The notes beneath the pieces were generated by a model. That model worked only from the letters and a program-made list of their open reading frames with translations, was not told the DNA's origin and ran no database searches. From assembly GCA_002361735.1 (NCBI GenBank), contig DETS01000089.1:1-31306 (forward strand): 31,306 nucleotides of DNA, given 5' to 3'. The translations under genes and the position numbers were made by a program. Origin of the DNA: Lachnospiraceae bacterium UBA3282. Lineage in GTDB: Bacteria; Bacillota; Clostridia; Lachnospirales; Lachnospiraceae. This document shows, piece after piece, positions 15,617-23,857 of the stretch; the first letter of the stretch is position 1; every line of letters begins with the position of its first letter.

Positions 15617-17968
15617 TCATGCGCGCCTTTTTTGTAAAATCATTTGCAGCACTATCCCAATCAAGGTAACTGCCGAAACAAGCTCCGCCCCTCTCCAGTA
15701 CCAGGGTTCTTCAAAACGTACATAAAGGGTTCCGTCATAACCTTGCGGAAGAAGCACCCGCAGACGTCCCGGCAGCGACAGCTGTATCGAAAGTTTCTCT
15801 CCCGTCTCCTGATCGCGACACACATATCCTTTGTAAGGAAGAATCGGAAGATCAATGCAGGACTCCTCCTGCGCATTATTTTTACAGATAACTCTATGTT
15901 CTCTCCCGATACGTTGTTCCTCTATCACCTCTACCCCGCTTCCCGGCACAGACACAGCCTCGTACACATATCCCACCGGCGTCTCCCGCGGAAGATACTC
16001 GCCGTTTCCCACTTCTTCGGAATGCAGGTCCGATTCATCGCAAAGCTCCAGCACTTCCGACTTTTGTGCAAAATCATACATGTAATGATCCGCCGACACA
16101 AAGAAAAAGGCTCCCAACACGATAAGGCACATCCGGTATCTGTGCCCACTGCTTTCCCGCGCCAACAGACAAAACAAGCTCATCGTCGTCAGCGTCAGGA
16201 AAAAGCAGCACACACCCATAAAACGCCAGGAAAACTGAATATTTTTGGTAATCATACGGAACAACCCGTTCATTTGCTGCAAGGAATCCCAGGGAAACCA
16301 AATCGTACACATAAATCCCGACAACACGGCTAACGCTAAACTGAAATCTCCTATTTTAACGATCTCCGTCTGCATCTTCCCTTGATACAGGCGGTAGATC
16401 AGATAAAACGCCGCCGCTAACGCAAATGCCCCCAACGCGTAGTTGCGCTCACTCATGTTCGTGAAAACACCACTTGCATGGGTATACCCCCATCCCGTCT
16501 GAAAAAGCGTGAACATCTGACTCAGGTATGCACCTACAGAACCCATTCTCCCCAACGCACTGAGCGAAGTTTCATGATTGGCATATCCCAACCGCATATA
16601 ATCCGCAAACGGAAGCAAAAACCATAAATTGATCAGAATCGTTCCCAGAACCGCTTTCAGCATCTGCACAAAGCAAGGTCTTGTAAATGTTTTTTTGATC
16701 AATATAAGGCAGAAAAGCCCGATAAACAAAACTACGATCACACAAGTGATGACATGACTCTGAATAATGCCCGTCATTCCCAGCGCCAGCGGCACCCAGC
16801 TCATCCCATACCGTTCATTCTCTGCGGAATCCATATAAATCCGCATCAAACCGTAAAAAATCAGTGGGAAAAAGAGCATCGCCGTATATTCTCCCACTGC
16901 CGCCCGCGTATACATACAAACAAATCGATACGGCATCAGCACATAGGCGGCACTGCCAATCAACGCCGTTTTATGGTCGCGAAAAACCTTGCGGAAAGAA
17001 TAATAAGAAACATACGCCGTCAACAGATTGATCAAAACGACATACATTTTATAGGCTCCCTGCACGCTAAACCCCAGGATCCGCAGCAAAGCCGGTATAT
17101 ACAAAAAAATTTCCCCGTAAAATATGGCGGAAGCATAACCGTATCCGTTATTCCAATAGCCGGACATACGATTAGGAATCTCCCCTTTCAATAAAGAAGT
17201 TTTAATGGCTTCGATACGAGACAAATGAAAGGATAAATCGTCCCCGATAAACATCAGATACCTCATAAGCGGCAGACTGGCAAACAGCGCGATTCCCGTA
17301 AGCATTACCGCGGTAACGCGCGCCCGCCTGCGGGAAACCTCCGGCACTCTCCGATACCACCACAGAAACCCGTTTATGAGAAAGCAACCCAGCAACACCC
17401 AGAAAAGCCGCACATTTTTCCAGGCGTTTGTCTCTCTGATCGTGATGCTCTCCACAAACAGATACCCTTTTCCGCTGTAATTCAGATGTACCTCAAATGC
17501 CTCTACCGGCATCTGTGATGAAAAGGTGCGCTCTATCTTATCGGCATCGACCGGGATACGACGTCCGTCATTCCCCACAATAACAGCTGCCGTTCTGAGC
17601 GCCGATGTGAACGCGTATTTCTGATTGGGATCATCCGTCTGATAAACAACGGATACCTGATAACTGCCTTTCGGCAGATCGATCGGCGGCGTCGTGATAT
17701 AAACATACTGCGGATCGACAGCAGTTTCCGCAATCAGATCCATATCCACGTAACAGCCCTCACCATATTCTTTGTATGCCGTATGGCGGCAGACGGCTGC
17801 TGTCAAATCCTGCCCTTGATAAGTATAAGAATGAAGGGGAATCTCATATCGAATGATACAGATACTCAAAAGAAGAATTTGCACTATCACCAGCACGCCG
17901 GTTGCAGATATTCGGTGGGTTTCATTCTCCCCTATCCATTTACGAAACCCCATCCTGCTAAATTTCAT
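15617..17968 (-). CDS. Large polytopic membrane protein, probable GT-C-type or YfhO-like glycosyltransferase
   Basis: The product has 783 residues. A membrane helix at 22-40 is followed by an external domain (45-185) with beta-rich text such as VYITTPPIDLPKGSYQVSVVYQ. About eleven more helices run from 187 to 600, and a second external domain (about 615-760) precedes a last helix near 765. The segment GDDLSFHLSRIEAI (242-255) just after a helix is like the acidic first-loop motif of GT-C transferases that use lipid-phosphate sugars. I infer that it modifies the polysaccharide on the outer face, perhaps using the product of the GtrB-like enzyme. YfhO-type proteins are the nearest known pattern, but I cannot name a family firmly. 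AAGGAG lies 11 bases before the start. It has its own promoter at 18020-18048. Confidence 0.72.
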   Translation of the reverse strand: MKFSRMGFRKWIGENETHRISATGVLVIVQILLLSICIIRYEIPLHSYTYQGQDLTAAVCRHTAYKEYGEGCYVDMDLIAETAVDPQYVYITTPPIDLPKGSYQVSVVYQTDDPNQKYAFTSALRTAAVIVGNDGRRIPVDADKIERTFSSQMPVEAFEVHLNYSGKGYLFVESITIRETNAWKNVRLFWVLLGCFLINGFLWWYRRVPEVSRRRARVTAVMLTGIALFASLPLMRYLMFIGDDLSFHLSRIEAIKTSLLKGEIPNRMSGYWNNGYGYASAIFYGEIFLYIPALLRILGFSVQGAYKMYVVLINLLTAYVSYYSFRKVFRDHKTALIGSAAYVLMPYRFVCMYTRAAVGEYTAMLFFPLIFYGLMRIYMDSAENERYGMSWVPLALGMTGIIQSHVITCVIVVLFIGLFCLILIKKTFTRPCFVQMLKAVLGTILINLWFLLPFADYMRLGYANHETSLSALGRMGSVGAYLSQMFTLFQTGWGYTHASGVFTNMSERNYALGAFALAAAFYLIYRLYQGKMQTEIVKIGDFSLALAVLSGFMCTIWFPWDSLQQMNGLFRMITKNIQFSWRFMGVCCFFLTLTTMSLFCLLARESSGHRYRMCLIVLGAFFFVSADHYMYDFAQKSEVLELCDESDLHSEEVGNGEYLPRETPVGYVYEAVSVPGSGVEVIEEQRIGREHRVICKNNAQEESCIDLPILPYKGYVCRDQETGEKLSIQLSLPGRLRVLLPQGYDGTLYVRFEEPWYWRGAELVSAVTLIGIVLQMILQKRRA

Positions 17969-18019
17969 TTTCGATTTTTCTCCTTCGTGCAGTCATCTTT
18001 CGTGAAACAAATTACAGCA

Positions 18020-18048
18020 AGTATATCACAGAGCCTGTTCTTTTTCAA
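18020..18048 (-). promoter_or_regulatory. Promoter of the 783-residue membrane protein gene with spacer dyad
   Basis: On the minus strand: -35 TTGAAA (18043-18048), 17-base spacer, extended -10 TGA-TATACT (18020-18025), about 52 bases before the start codon. The spacer holds ACAG-agc-CTGT (18028-18038). Over 28 positions it differs from the fcl promoter at only about four, and 14 of 17 spacer bases are the same. Confidence 0.65.
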
Positions 18049-18065
18049 GAAACGCTGCCTACCTC

Positions 18066-19874
18066 CTATTGCACCGCTCGAAAGCCGTCCGCAAGCCCTT
18101 CCCCCAAAAAGGCGATCTGCGGCTTAGTCGGCGCGGAAGGAAACGCGTCATACCCCGTCTGATCTCCCGAGGCAGGATAATAAAAAGTCACCCCTTCGAC
18201 CTCGCAGGATTCTACCTCGAAATTCTCATAATCTTTCTGCAAAATCCAGTAATTATTTTCATAGGAGGAGACAATACCGCGCCCCAAAGCGAATACTTTA
18301 TAGGCGAGGAGCAGACATACTGCCGCGCAGACACAATGATTTACTGCCTTCCTCCTGCCGCCAATCGACATCCGCTGTCCCGCTTCCATCACCGTCGCAT
18401 ACATTCCCCCGAACACCACCGCCGGCGTCAGATACACATAGACAGAGCCATAACGCATCAGAGGCGAAGTACCCAGCCAAAACAGAAAAGAAAGCGCCAC
18501 CGTACCCTGTATCAGTAAAAGCGTAGGAAACGTGTCAACTCTATCATCGTAATTGCCCGACGTCTTCGCGTCGTCACTTACCCACCGCCCGCAACTGCGG
18601 CGCCATATGCAATATCCGGCCCAAATAACCAACACCGCTGCAGCCAAAACCGCCGCCATTACAAAAACTTTATCGCTTCCCGTCAATCCGCGGAACCAAT
18701 CGGGCAGCCACTCCCCCGGTGAAACATCATACCTTGTCACATCGCTGTATCCCCTGCCCCAAACCTGAATCTCCCGCGCGTCATAGTCCGCTGTGCCCTT
18801 CGGGATTTTCCAGTTCACGCCAAACAGATCGATTCCCGTAAAAGGATAAACCAGCCATCCGGAAAGCCACACATTCCGGATTAAAAAAGGCAGCGCCGTC
18901 ACAAAACCAAGCCCCAGATAAATACCCGTCTGTCCCCACCGTTTCTCCTTTATCAGGCGGCAGGCAGGATAAATCGTAAGCAGTAAAATAAGAGCCGCCG
19001 ACAGCTTCACCGTCAACAGGAACACAGCAAGCACACATAAAAGCGCATAGGGAAAAATTTCCTTTTTCCCGCGCTCCGCAAGCGAAAGCCATGTAATCAC
19101 CAGATAAAAGGCAATCAACACCATAAAATAATCGGAAGCAGGGGAAATCATTTCATCAAAAATATTGACCACATAATAGACGCACATTACCCGCGCAAAG
19201 TCGCTGGCGCGAAGCTTTTTCTCCCGTATGGAATCCACAAGACGCAGGCATCCTGCCGCAAGAATAAAGGCAAGAAATCCCGCCGCACAGTGATAAGATT
19301 GTCCCCCTAAAAACGCCATACTGTAAAAGGCCGACAATGCAAAAGAAGAGCTGTTGTAAGCCAGCCTGCAATGCAGGTTTCCAAGACCTTTTACCACGCC
19401 GTATTCCTCGATCCAGCGGATGCTCTGGGCATGGTAGAGAGCGGTATCATAGTGGGGGATTCCACGGGAGGTGCCGTAGGCAAATAGCAGAAACAGCAAA
19501 ATAACAACAGCGCTATTACTTCCCCACGGCAGTCTGCCTTTCAGCATCTCCAATATCCCTTGCCGTTCCCGCAGAAAAATGACAATACAGACCGCGCATA
19601 ACATGACATTCGCCCACAATCCCACGCCTGCAAACAGACTGAAAAACTGCGCATAAACCGTAACACAGACCAGACCGCACATCACATACGCATCCGCACC
19701 ATACCTATCGGCAGGAAGTCTGCCTGCTGCCGTACAGTCCGAATACCCGGCATGATCCGCGTTTTGATTCTCCGCTGGATAAGCAAGGTGCCGCGTCAAA
19801 AAACGCAGCACGCCATACCCCACGAAAAACGTGGTCACTATCATATAAATCCAAACAAAAATCACCGACAACAT
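18066..19874 (-). CDS. Polytopic membrane protein (LIC_10190-like, GT-C-like topology)
   Basis: The product has 602 residues and about twelve membrane segments. After the fourth segment it carries PHYDTALYHAQSIRWIEEYG (about 140-159) followed by VVKGLGNLHCRLAYNSSSF. This aspartate-histidine loop and the GLGNLH block recall the LIC_10190-type membrane family often found in polysaccharide loci, with a layout like GT-C enzymes. The last 60 residues are external and end in KPQIAFLGEGLADGF. The biochemical role is not established; a sugar or lipid-linked substrate is likely from context. The start ATG 19874 has only a distant AAAGGA (13 bases). A 95-base gap separates it from gmd, without a clear terminator. 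Confidence 0.65.
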   Translation of the reverse strand: MLSVIFVWIYMIVTTFFVGYGVLRFLTRHLAYPAENQNADHAGYSDCTAAGRLPADRYGADAYVMCGLVCVTVYAQFFSLFAGVGLWANVMLCAVCIVIFLRERQGILEMLKGRLPWGSNSAVVILLFLLFAYGTSRGIPHYDTALYHAQSIRWIEEYGVVKGLGNLHCRLAYNSSSFALSAFYSMAFLGGQSYHCAAGFLAFILAAGCLRLVDSIREKKLRASDFARVMCVYYVVNIFDEMISPASDYFMVLIAFYLVITWLSLAERGKKEIFPYALLCVLAVFLLTVKLSAALILLLTIYPACRLIKEKRWGQTGIYLGLGFVTALPFLIRNVWLSGWLVYPFTGIDLFGVNWKIPKGTADYDAREIQVWGRGYSDVTRYDVSPGEWLPDWFRGLTGSDKVFVMAAVLAAAVLVIWAGYCIWRRSCGRWVSDDAKTSGNYDDRVDTFPTLLLIQGTVALSFLFWLGTSPLMRYGSVYVYLTPAVVFGGMYATVMEAGQRMSIGGRRKAVNHCVCAAVCLLLAYKVFALGRGIVSSYENNYWILQKDYENFEVESCEVEGVTFYYPASGDQTGYDAFPSAPTKPQIAFLGEGLADGFRAVQ

Positions 19875-19969
19875 TCCGCTATCTGTTTCCTTTATATCGT
19901 ATCGTTTTCATTGTGTCTTCTTAAATTACATCCTGTTAAAAACATATCCGACGTTACTTTAGCTACGAC

Positions 19970-21040
19970 TCATTCTCTATTTTTGTTCCGATATTCCTCG
20001 CAGCTCATGCCCGCGATCTCTTTTATGTCCGCATCCATCATCATGGTAACTAAGCCCTGAAAGTCCACATCTCGTTTCCAGCCAAGCTCCCGCTCCGCTT
20101 TTTCGCAGTTGCCCCAAAGAAATTCCACTTCCGCGGGACGATAAAATTCAGGATTGACATCCACCAAAAGCCTGTCCGTCTTTGCATCGTACCCTTTCTC
20201 GTTCACGCCGCTTCCTTCCCAGCGAATGTTGATGCCAAGCTCCCCGAACGCCGCTTCCACAAACTCCCTGACCGTGTGCGTCTCGTTTGTCGCCAGCACG
20301 TAGTCATCCGCTTTATCCTGCTGCAGCATAAGCCACATGCCCTTGATATAATCTCCCGCAAAGCCCCAATCGCGCTTTGCGTTCATGTTGCCGAGAGAAA
20401 GCTTCTCCTGCTTTCCCGCAATGATATTCGCGATTGCCAGCGTAATTTTGCGGGTCACAAAATTCTCTCCACGCCTGGGCGATTCATGGTTAAAGAGAAT
20501 GCCGTTGCAGGCGTACATATTGTAAGATTCCCTGTAATTCACCGTGATCCAGTAAGAGTAGAGCTTCGCCGCACCGTAAGGGCTCTTGGGATAAAAGGGC
20601 GTCTTCTCGCTCTGCGGAGCCGTCTCCGGGATGCCTCCGAACAGTTCCGATGTGGAAGCCTGATAAAATCTGCACGTTCCGCCGTTTACACGAATCGCCT
20701 CCAGAAGCTTTAAGGTACTTACCCCCGTTGCCTCCGCCGTGTACTCCGGCACCTCAAAAGACACGCCCACATGCGACTGCGCCGCCAGATTATATACCTC
20801 CGTCGGGCGAATCTCCGCAATCAGCCGCATCAGATTGCTGGAATCGGTGGTATCCGCATAGTGCAGGAAAAACTTTACCTTATGATAGTCGGAAGCGATC
20901 AGATGATCGATCCGCTGTGTATTGGCAATGCTGTGCCTGCGGATCAGTCCGTGTACTTCATATCCTTTCTCTAATAAAAACTCCGCCAGATAAGAGCCGT
21001 CCTGCCCCGTAATCCCTGTAATAAGCGCAATTTTCTGCAT
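19970..21040 (-). CDS. gmd: GDP-mannose 4,6-dehydratase
   Basis: The product has 356 residues, as expected. It is an extended short-chain dehydrogenase: GITGQDGSYLAEFLLEKGY at 8-26 binds NADP, and the STSELFG strand, the Y-x3-K pair in SPYGAAKLYSYW and NHESPRRGENFVTRKI are all diagnostic of Gmd. It converts GDP-mannose to GDP-4-keto-6-deoxymannose, the substrate of Fcl in this locus. I use ATG 21040 because MQKIALITG matches the family start. A GTG at 21046, two codons upstream, has a better-spaced AAGGA and may be the true start. The frame upstream of that is not needed. The 192 bases between gmd and rmlD hold no gene that I can see. Confidence 0.95.
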   Translation of the reverse strand: MQKIALITGITGQDGSYLAEFLLEKGYEVHGLIRRHSIANTQRIDHLIASDYHKVKFFLHYADTTDSSNLMRLIAEIRPTEVYNLAAQSHVGVSFEVPEYTAEATGVSTLKLLEAIRVNGGTCRFYQASTSELFGGIPETAPQSEKTPFYPKSPYGAAKLYSYWITVNYRESYNMYACNGILFNHESPRRGENFVTRKITLAIANIIAGKQEKLSLGNMNAKRDWGFAGDYIKGMWLMLQQDKADDYVLATNETHTVREFVEAAFGELGINIRWEGSGVNEKGYDAKTDRLLVDVNPEFYRPAEVEFLWGNCEKAERELGWKRDVDFQGLVTMMMDADIKEIAGMSCEEYRNKNRE

Positions 21041-21232
21041 GTTCACGCACCGTTTCCTTTCTATCTGCATTTCTTTTTCGTAATTTCTGTCTTTCTGCAT
21101 TTCAACCTTCCGGCAACGCTGCCGCGGGATTTTCTTTTCCTATCCTTCCTCCGCGCGTCACGCCCCATTTTCTGCTCCCGTACATCTTCTCACAAAAAGC
21201 GCCGCCTGTAAAGAAAAACCGTCGCCGCATCC

Positions 21233-22078
21233 TTATTTTTCCCCTTCTAAATAGGCTGCAATCGCATCATGCCAATCCGCAAACGCAAAATCCGTCGTCA
21301 TACGGAACATGTAATTATCCAGAATAGAGTATGCGGGACGCTTCACAGCCGCGCCGTACTCCTCGGAAGTAATTGCCTCCACCACGGTCTTTTTGCCTGC
21401 CAAACGGAAGATTTCTTCCGTAAACTGCGCCCAGCTGCAGTCCCCCTCGCAGGTGGCATGAAACAGACCGTAATTTTCTGTAGGTAGAAGATATGCTATT
21501 GCTTTCGCAAGTTCCGCCGCACTGGTGGGAGAGCCAACCTGATCACGCACAACCCGCACCTTGTCGTTTGATTCGCTGAGTCTGAGCATGGTTTTTACAA
21601 AATTCTTACCGTCGCCGTAAAGCCACGCCGTGCGCAGGATGAAATGTCTGTCGCTGAACTCTTTGACAAATTCCTCTCCCGCAAGCTTCGTCCTGCCGTA
21701 TGCCCCCTGCGGTCCCGTCGGATCGGTCTCTTTGTAGGGTCTTGTCCCATTGCCGTCAAACACATAGTCCGTGGAAATGTGCATCAGCTTTGCGCCTGTC
21801 TCGCTTGCCGCGATACTCAGATTGCGCGCACCGATGGCATTGATGCGAAAGGCGAGATCTTCCTCTTTTTCACAGGCTTCCACCGCTGTGTATGCGGCGC
21901 AGTTGATAATCGCATAGGGCTTGATCTCCCGCGCGAATTTCATCACGTCGTCCACTTTCGTGATGTCCAGTTCCCCCACATCCGTATTGACCAGTTCATA
22001 CTCGCTGCTGTCTGCGTATTGCAGATTTACCGCTCGTCCGAGCTGCCCGTTGCAGCCTGTTACGATTATTTTTTTCAT
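21233..22078 (-). CDS. rmlD: dTDP-4-dehydrorhamnose reductase
   Basis: The product has 281 residues. The NADPH-binding start is KKIIVTGCNGQLGRAV, followed by NCAAYTAVEACE and HISTDYVFDG, then the catalytic Y-x3-K in GAYGRTKLAGE. These are the standard RmlD motifs. It reduces dTDP-4-dehydro-L-rhamnose to dTDP-L-rhamnose. rmlA, rmlB and rmlC are not in the window, so they must lie elsewhere if the sugar is made. ATG 22078 has AAAGGA 8 bases upstream. It follows the GrpB-family gene by 74 bases. Rhamnose plus fucose would suit the number of glycosyltransferases in the locus. Confidence 0.93.
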   Translation of the reverse strand: MKKIIVTGCNGQLGRAVNLQYADSSEYELVNTDVGELDITKVDDVMKFAREIKPYAIINCAAYTAVEACEKEEDLAFRINAIGARNLSIAASETGAKLMHISTDYVFDGNGTRPYKETDPTGPQGAYGRTKLAGEEFVKEFSDRHFILRTAWLYGDGKNFVKTMLRLSESNDKVRVVRDQVGSPTSAAELAKAIAYLLPTENYGLFHATCEGDCSWAQFTEEIFRLAGKKTVVEAITSEEYGAAVKRPAYSILDNYMFRMTTDFAFADWHDAIAAYLEGEK

Positions 22079-22152
22079 GGTGTTTTTCCTTTCTACTGCT
22101 ATGTATTTATTCGTATGGTAATTCTTTTCCCGCAATCTCTGCCCGAAAAACC

Positions 22153-22725
22153 TTACCGATATCTGTTTTTATATTCTTCTTTTGCTTTTTGGGTATATTC
22201 ACATACAAATTCGCGTTTTGCCTCCGTATAGCCGTCCCGATCATGTTCGTAGGACTTCCAAAGCGACAGCTTTAATTTCTCATATTCTTTCGCTATCGTC
22301 GGGTTATCATTCAGGTAATCCCTGAAATACACTTCATCATTATCCCCCAAATAGCGTAAATGCAGGTGAAACACTTTTTCGGCAAATCCGTTTTCGGTAT
22401 ATCCCTTGTTAAAAGAGATCCTTCGCTCGCTTTCCGACATACAAAGATACCCGTTTTCTACAATCATATCCTTTACTTTGAGAATATCTGCCTGCAAAGG
22501 AATCTCCACCAGAATATCAATGATCGGTTTTGCCCAAATATTTTCAATCGCGGTACTTCCAATATGACTGATTTTTACATCTATTATATTACCAGCCAAA
22601 AAGTCTTGTATCCTTTGACATTCTTCATGATACCATATTTTCCATCTTTCATCATGCTCCACAAGAAAAATGGGGAATAACTGCCACAATTCCTCTAATG
22701 TCATTTCCGATAATTTTTTAGCCAT
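22153..22725 (-). CDS. GrpB/UPF0157 family nucleotidyltransferase-like protein
   Basis: The product has 190 residues. The family core is clear: HIGSTAIENIWAKPIIDILVE (about 74-94), the GS-x(n)-D nucleotidyltransferase-like block, then HLHLRYLGDNDEVYFRDYL and a lysine-rich C-terminal helix. GrpB proteins have a nucleotidyltransferase fold, and their substrates are mostly unknown; some are fused to CoA kinases. ATG 22725 has GGAG 6 bases upstream. It is the first minus-strand gene after the terminator at 22833-22854. It may be a bystander rather than part of the polysaccharide pathway. Confidence 0.85.
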   Translation of the reverse strand: MAKKLSEMTLEELWQLFPIFLVEHDERWKIWYHEECQRIQDFLAGNIIDVKISHIGSTAIENIWAKPIIDILVEIPLQADILKVKDMIVENGYLCMSESERRISFNKGYTENGFAEKVFHLHLRYLGDNDEVYFRDYLNDNPTIAKEYEKLKLSLWKSYEHDRDGYTEAKREFVCEYTQKAKEEYKNRYR

Positions 22726-22783
22726 CCTGTTCTCCACGCAGTTACCTTCTGCACATCCGGAATTTCGTCCTCCGTACCGTTCC

Positions 22784-22789
22784 ATTGTA
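22784..22789 (-). promoter_or_regulatory. Possible TGn-extended -10 upstream of the GrpB-family gene
   Basis: TGG-TACAAT on the minus strand lies about 60 bases before ATG 22725. No convincing -35 is present. The TGGTA core resembles the -10 regions before the Spo0A-like gene and the GT2 gene at 13936. Confidence 0.3.
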
Positions 22790-22832
22790 CCATATCCTCA
22801 TGAATAAAGTACAGCATTCGTTCCAATAGACT

Positions 22833-22854
22833 AAAAAAAGGCAGCCATGCTGCC
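22833..22854 (-). terminator. Rho-independent terminator upstream of the polysaccharide locus
   Basis: On the minus strand GGCAGC-ATG-GCTGCC is followed by seven U. It lies about 40 bases after the stop of the radical SAM remnant and insulates the polysaccharide locus from genes upstream. Confidence 0.85.
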
Positions 22855-22893
22855 AGTCGCCGCTACTTTCTACGCCGATAAACTTGCTGATTG

Positions 22894-23439
22894 CTACTTA
22901 ATTTGATAATCAATTTCCACATCTTTCAATAAATATGTGGCTGATTCCGGATTTTGCTTCACATATTTCAATATCTTTGGAACTAAATATTTGGTTATAG
23001 CACATTGCATATTTGATGACTCATAACTATTTCGCGCTTTTTTTACAGGGCATCCGCCTCTGCACACCAACCGAAAGTCGCATTTCGAACACTTATTATC
23101 GTTTTCCAAATCCATTGACGACAAATTATCAATTGCTTTATTAAAAAAATTCACTCCCTGGTCAGTGACTTCTCCTACTATAAATAAATCCGCTACGGGA
23201 TCTGTCGAATCAACAACTTCATAGCATGACGAAATGTAATTGTCCGTTGTCAAAGCAAGATTAAATCCGGAAAGCGCCCCACAATAATAGTGCCCCGGAA
23301 AGCGGAATGCATTCGATGTCAAACGCATACTGTGCTTATATGCAAAATCTGTACATTCCTGTAAAAGTAAGCACTTACTATAGCTTTGCATTTTCGTAAA
23401 TCTTGGCACGATATCGAAACGTGGATATTGGCATACCAC
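22894..23439 (-). pseudogene. C-terminal SPASM half of a radical SAM maturase (truncated)
   Basis: The 181-residue frame ends with a SPASM-type iron-sulfur module: YYCGALSGF, ISSCYEV, then CSKCDFRLVCRGGCPV and MQCAITKYLVP. The cysteine spacing C-x2-C-x5-C-x3-C is typical of auxiliary-cluster sites in anaerobic sulfatase-maturase and peptide-modifying enzymes. The N-terminal radical SAM barrel with its CxxxCxxC motif is missing. The first 20 or so residues of the frame are read from DNA that encodes the end of the adjacent recombinase in another frame, so the true junction is near 23385-23400. The fragment cannot catalyse radical SAM chemistry. No substrate peptide gene is seen nearby. Confidence 0.7.
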
Positions 23440-23635
23440 AAGTCTTTGCCGCAGTTAATCCTGTTATTTTTCCCGACTTCCATTGTTGATAAACTTGATG
23501 AAAGTTGTCCGGTAATGGTGCCGGAGTTCTGCCGAAACGCACACCCCTTGCTTTTGCTGCCGCAATCCCCGCCGTCTGCCGCTCCTCGTTCTGGTCGCGG
23601 CTGCTAACACGGATATATCCATATGTATCTGCCAT
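23378..23635 (-). pseudogene. Serine recombinase (resolvase family) with in-frame internal deletion
   Basis: The frame gives 85 residues, against about 190-200 for the family. It starts MADTYGYIRVSSRDQNEERQ, the beta strand with catalytic serine S11, and jumps straight to TAGIAAAKARGVRFGRTP, the linker before the C-terminal helix-turn-helix, which is complete (ITGLTAAKTCGMPISTFRYRAKIYE). About 110 residues with the rest of the active site and the dimer helix are missing. The junction falls at RQ (23576-23581). In full-length relatives RQ occurs at both deletion ends, which suggests recombination between short repeats. An AAAGGAGG site precedes ATG 23635, so a small DNA-binding protein could still be made. 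Confidence 0.78.
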
Positions 23636-23689
23636 TTTTCCTCCTTTCTCGCCGGAAGCCAACTTCCAATCCGGCATTTTCTTGCATTG

Positions 23690-23820
23690 GTAATTCGGAG
23701 CAGCTGAATGATTTAAGGATGTATGTCGTACGCAAGGACATTGACCAGATTATAAAAGACATTCAGGCAGCGCATAGGAACGCCGCAATCGCAGACGATG
23801 GACAGCCCCATTCCTCCTAG
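23690..23820 (+). pseudogene. Unrecognised plus-strand coding remnant
   Basis: From about 23690 one plus frame reads GNSEQLNDLRMYVVRKDI and continues with a charged amphipathic helix to QPHSS and a TAG at 23818-23820. The composition looks like real protein, unlike the frames around it, but no good start codon with a ribosome site precedes it. It may be the 3' end of a gene lost with the mobile-element scar. I do not recognise a family. Confidence 0.3.
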
Positions 23821-23857
23821 ATAAAACGGCAGGAAAAACGGGAATAGCAAAAACCAC

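Noticed and set aside
4860..18518. Long plus-strand open frames opposite the polysaccharide genes (for example 4860-5393, 6056-6718, 15644-16333)
   Set aside because: They are mirror frames of well-supported minus-strand genes, rich in Arg, His, Pro and Ser, without family motifs or ribosome sites.
21041..21232. Possible regulatory RNA or terminator between rmlD and gmd
   Set aside because: Only a 5-pair hairpin (CGGCA/TGCCG) and GC-rich stretches were found, with no convincing terminator or promoter.
23651..23675. Palindrome GCCGGA...TCCGGC before the recombinase remnant
   Set aside because: Only six pairs with a 13-base centre and no U run; it could be a former recombinase site but I cannot support it.
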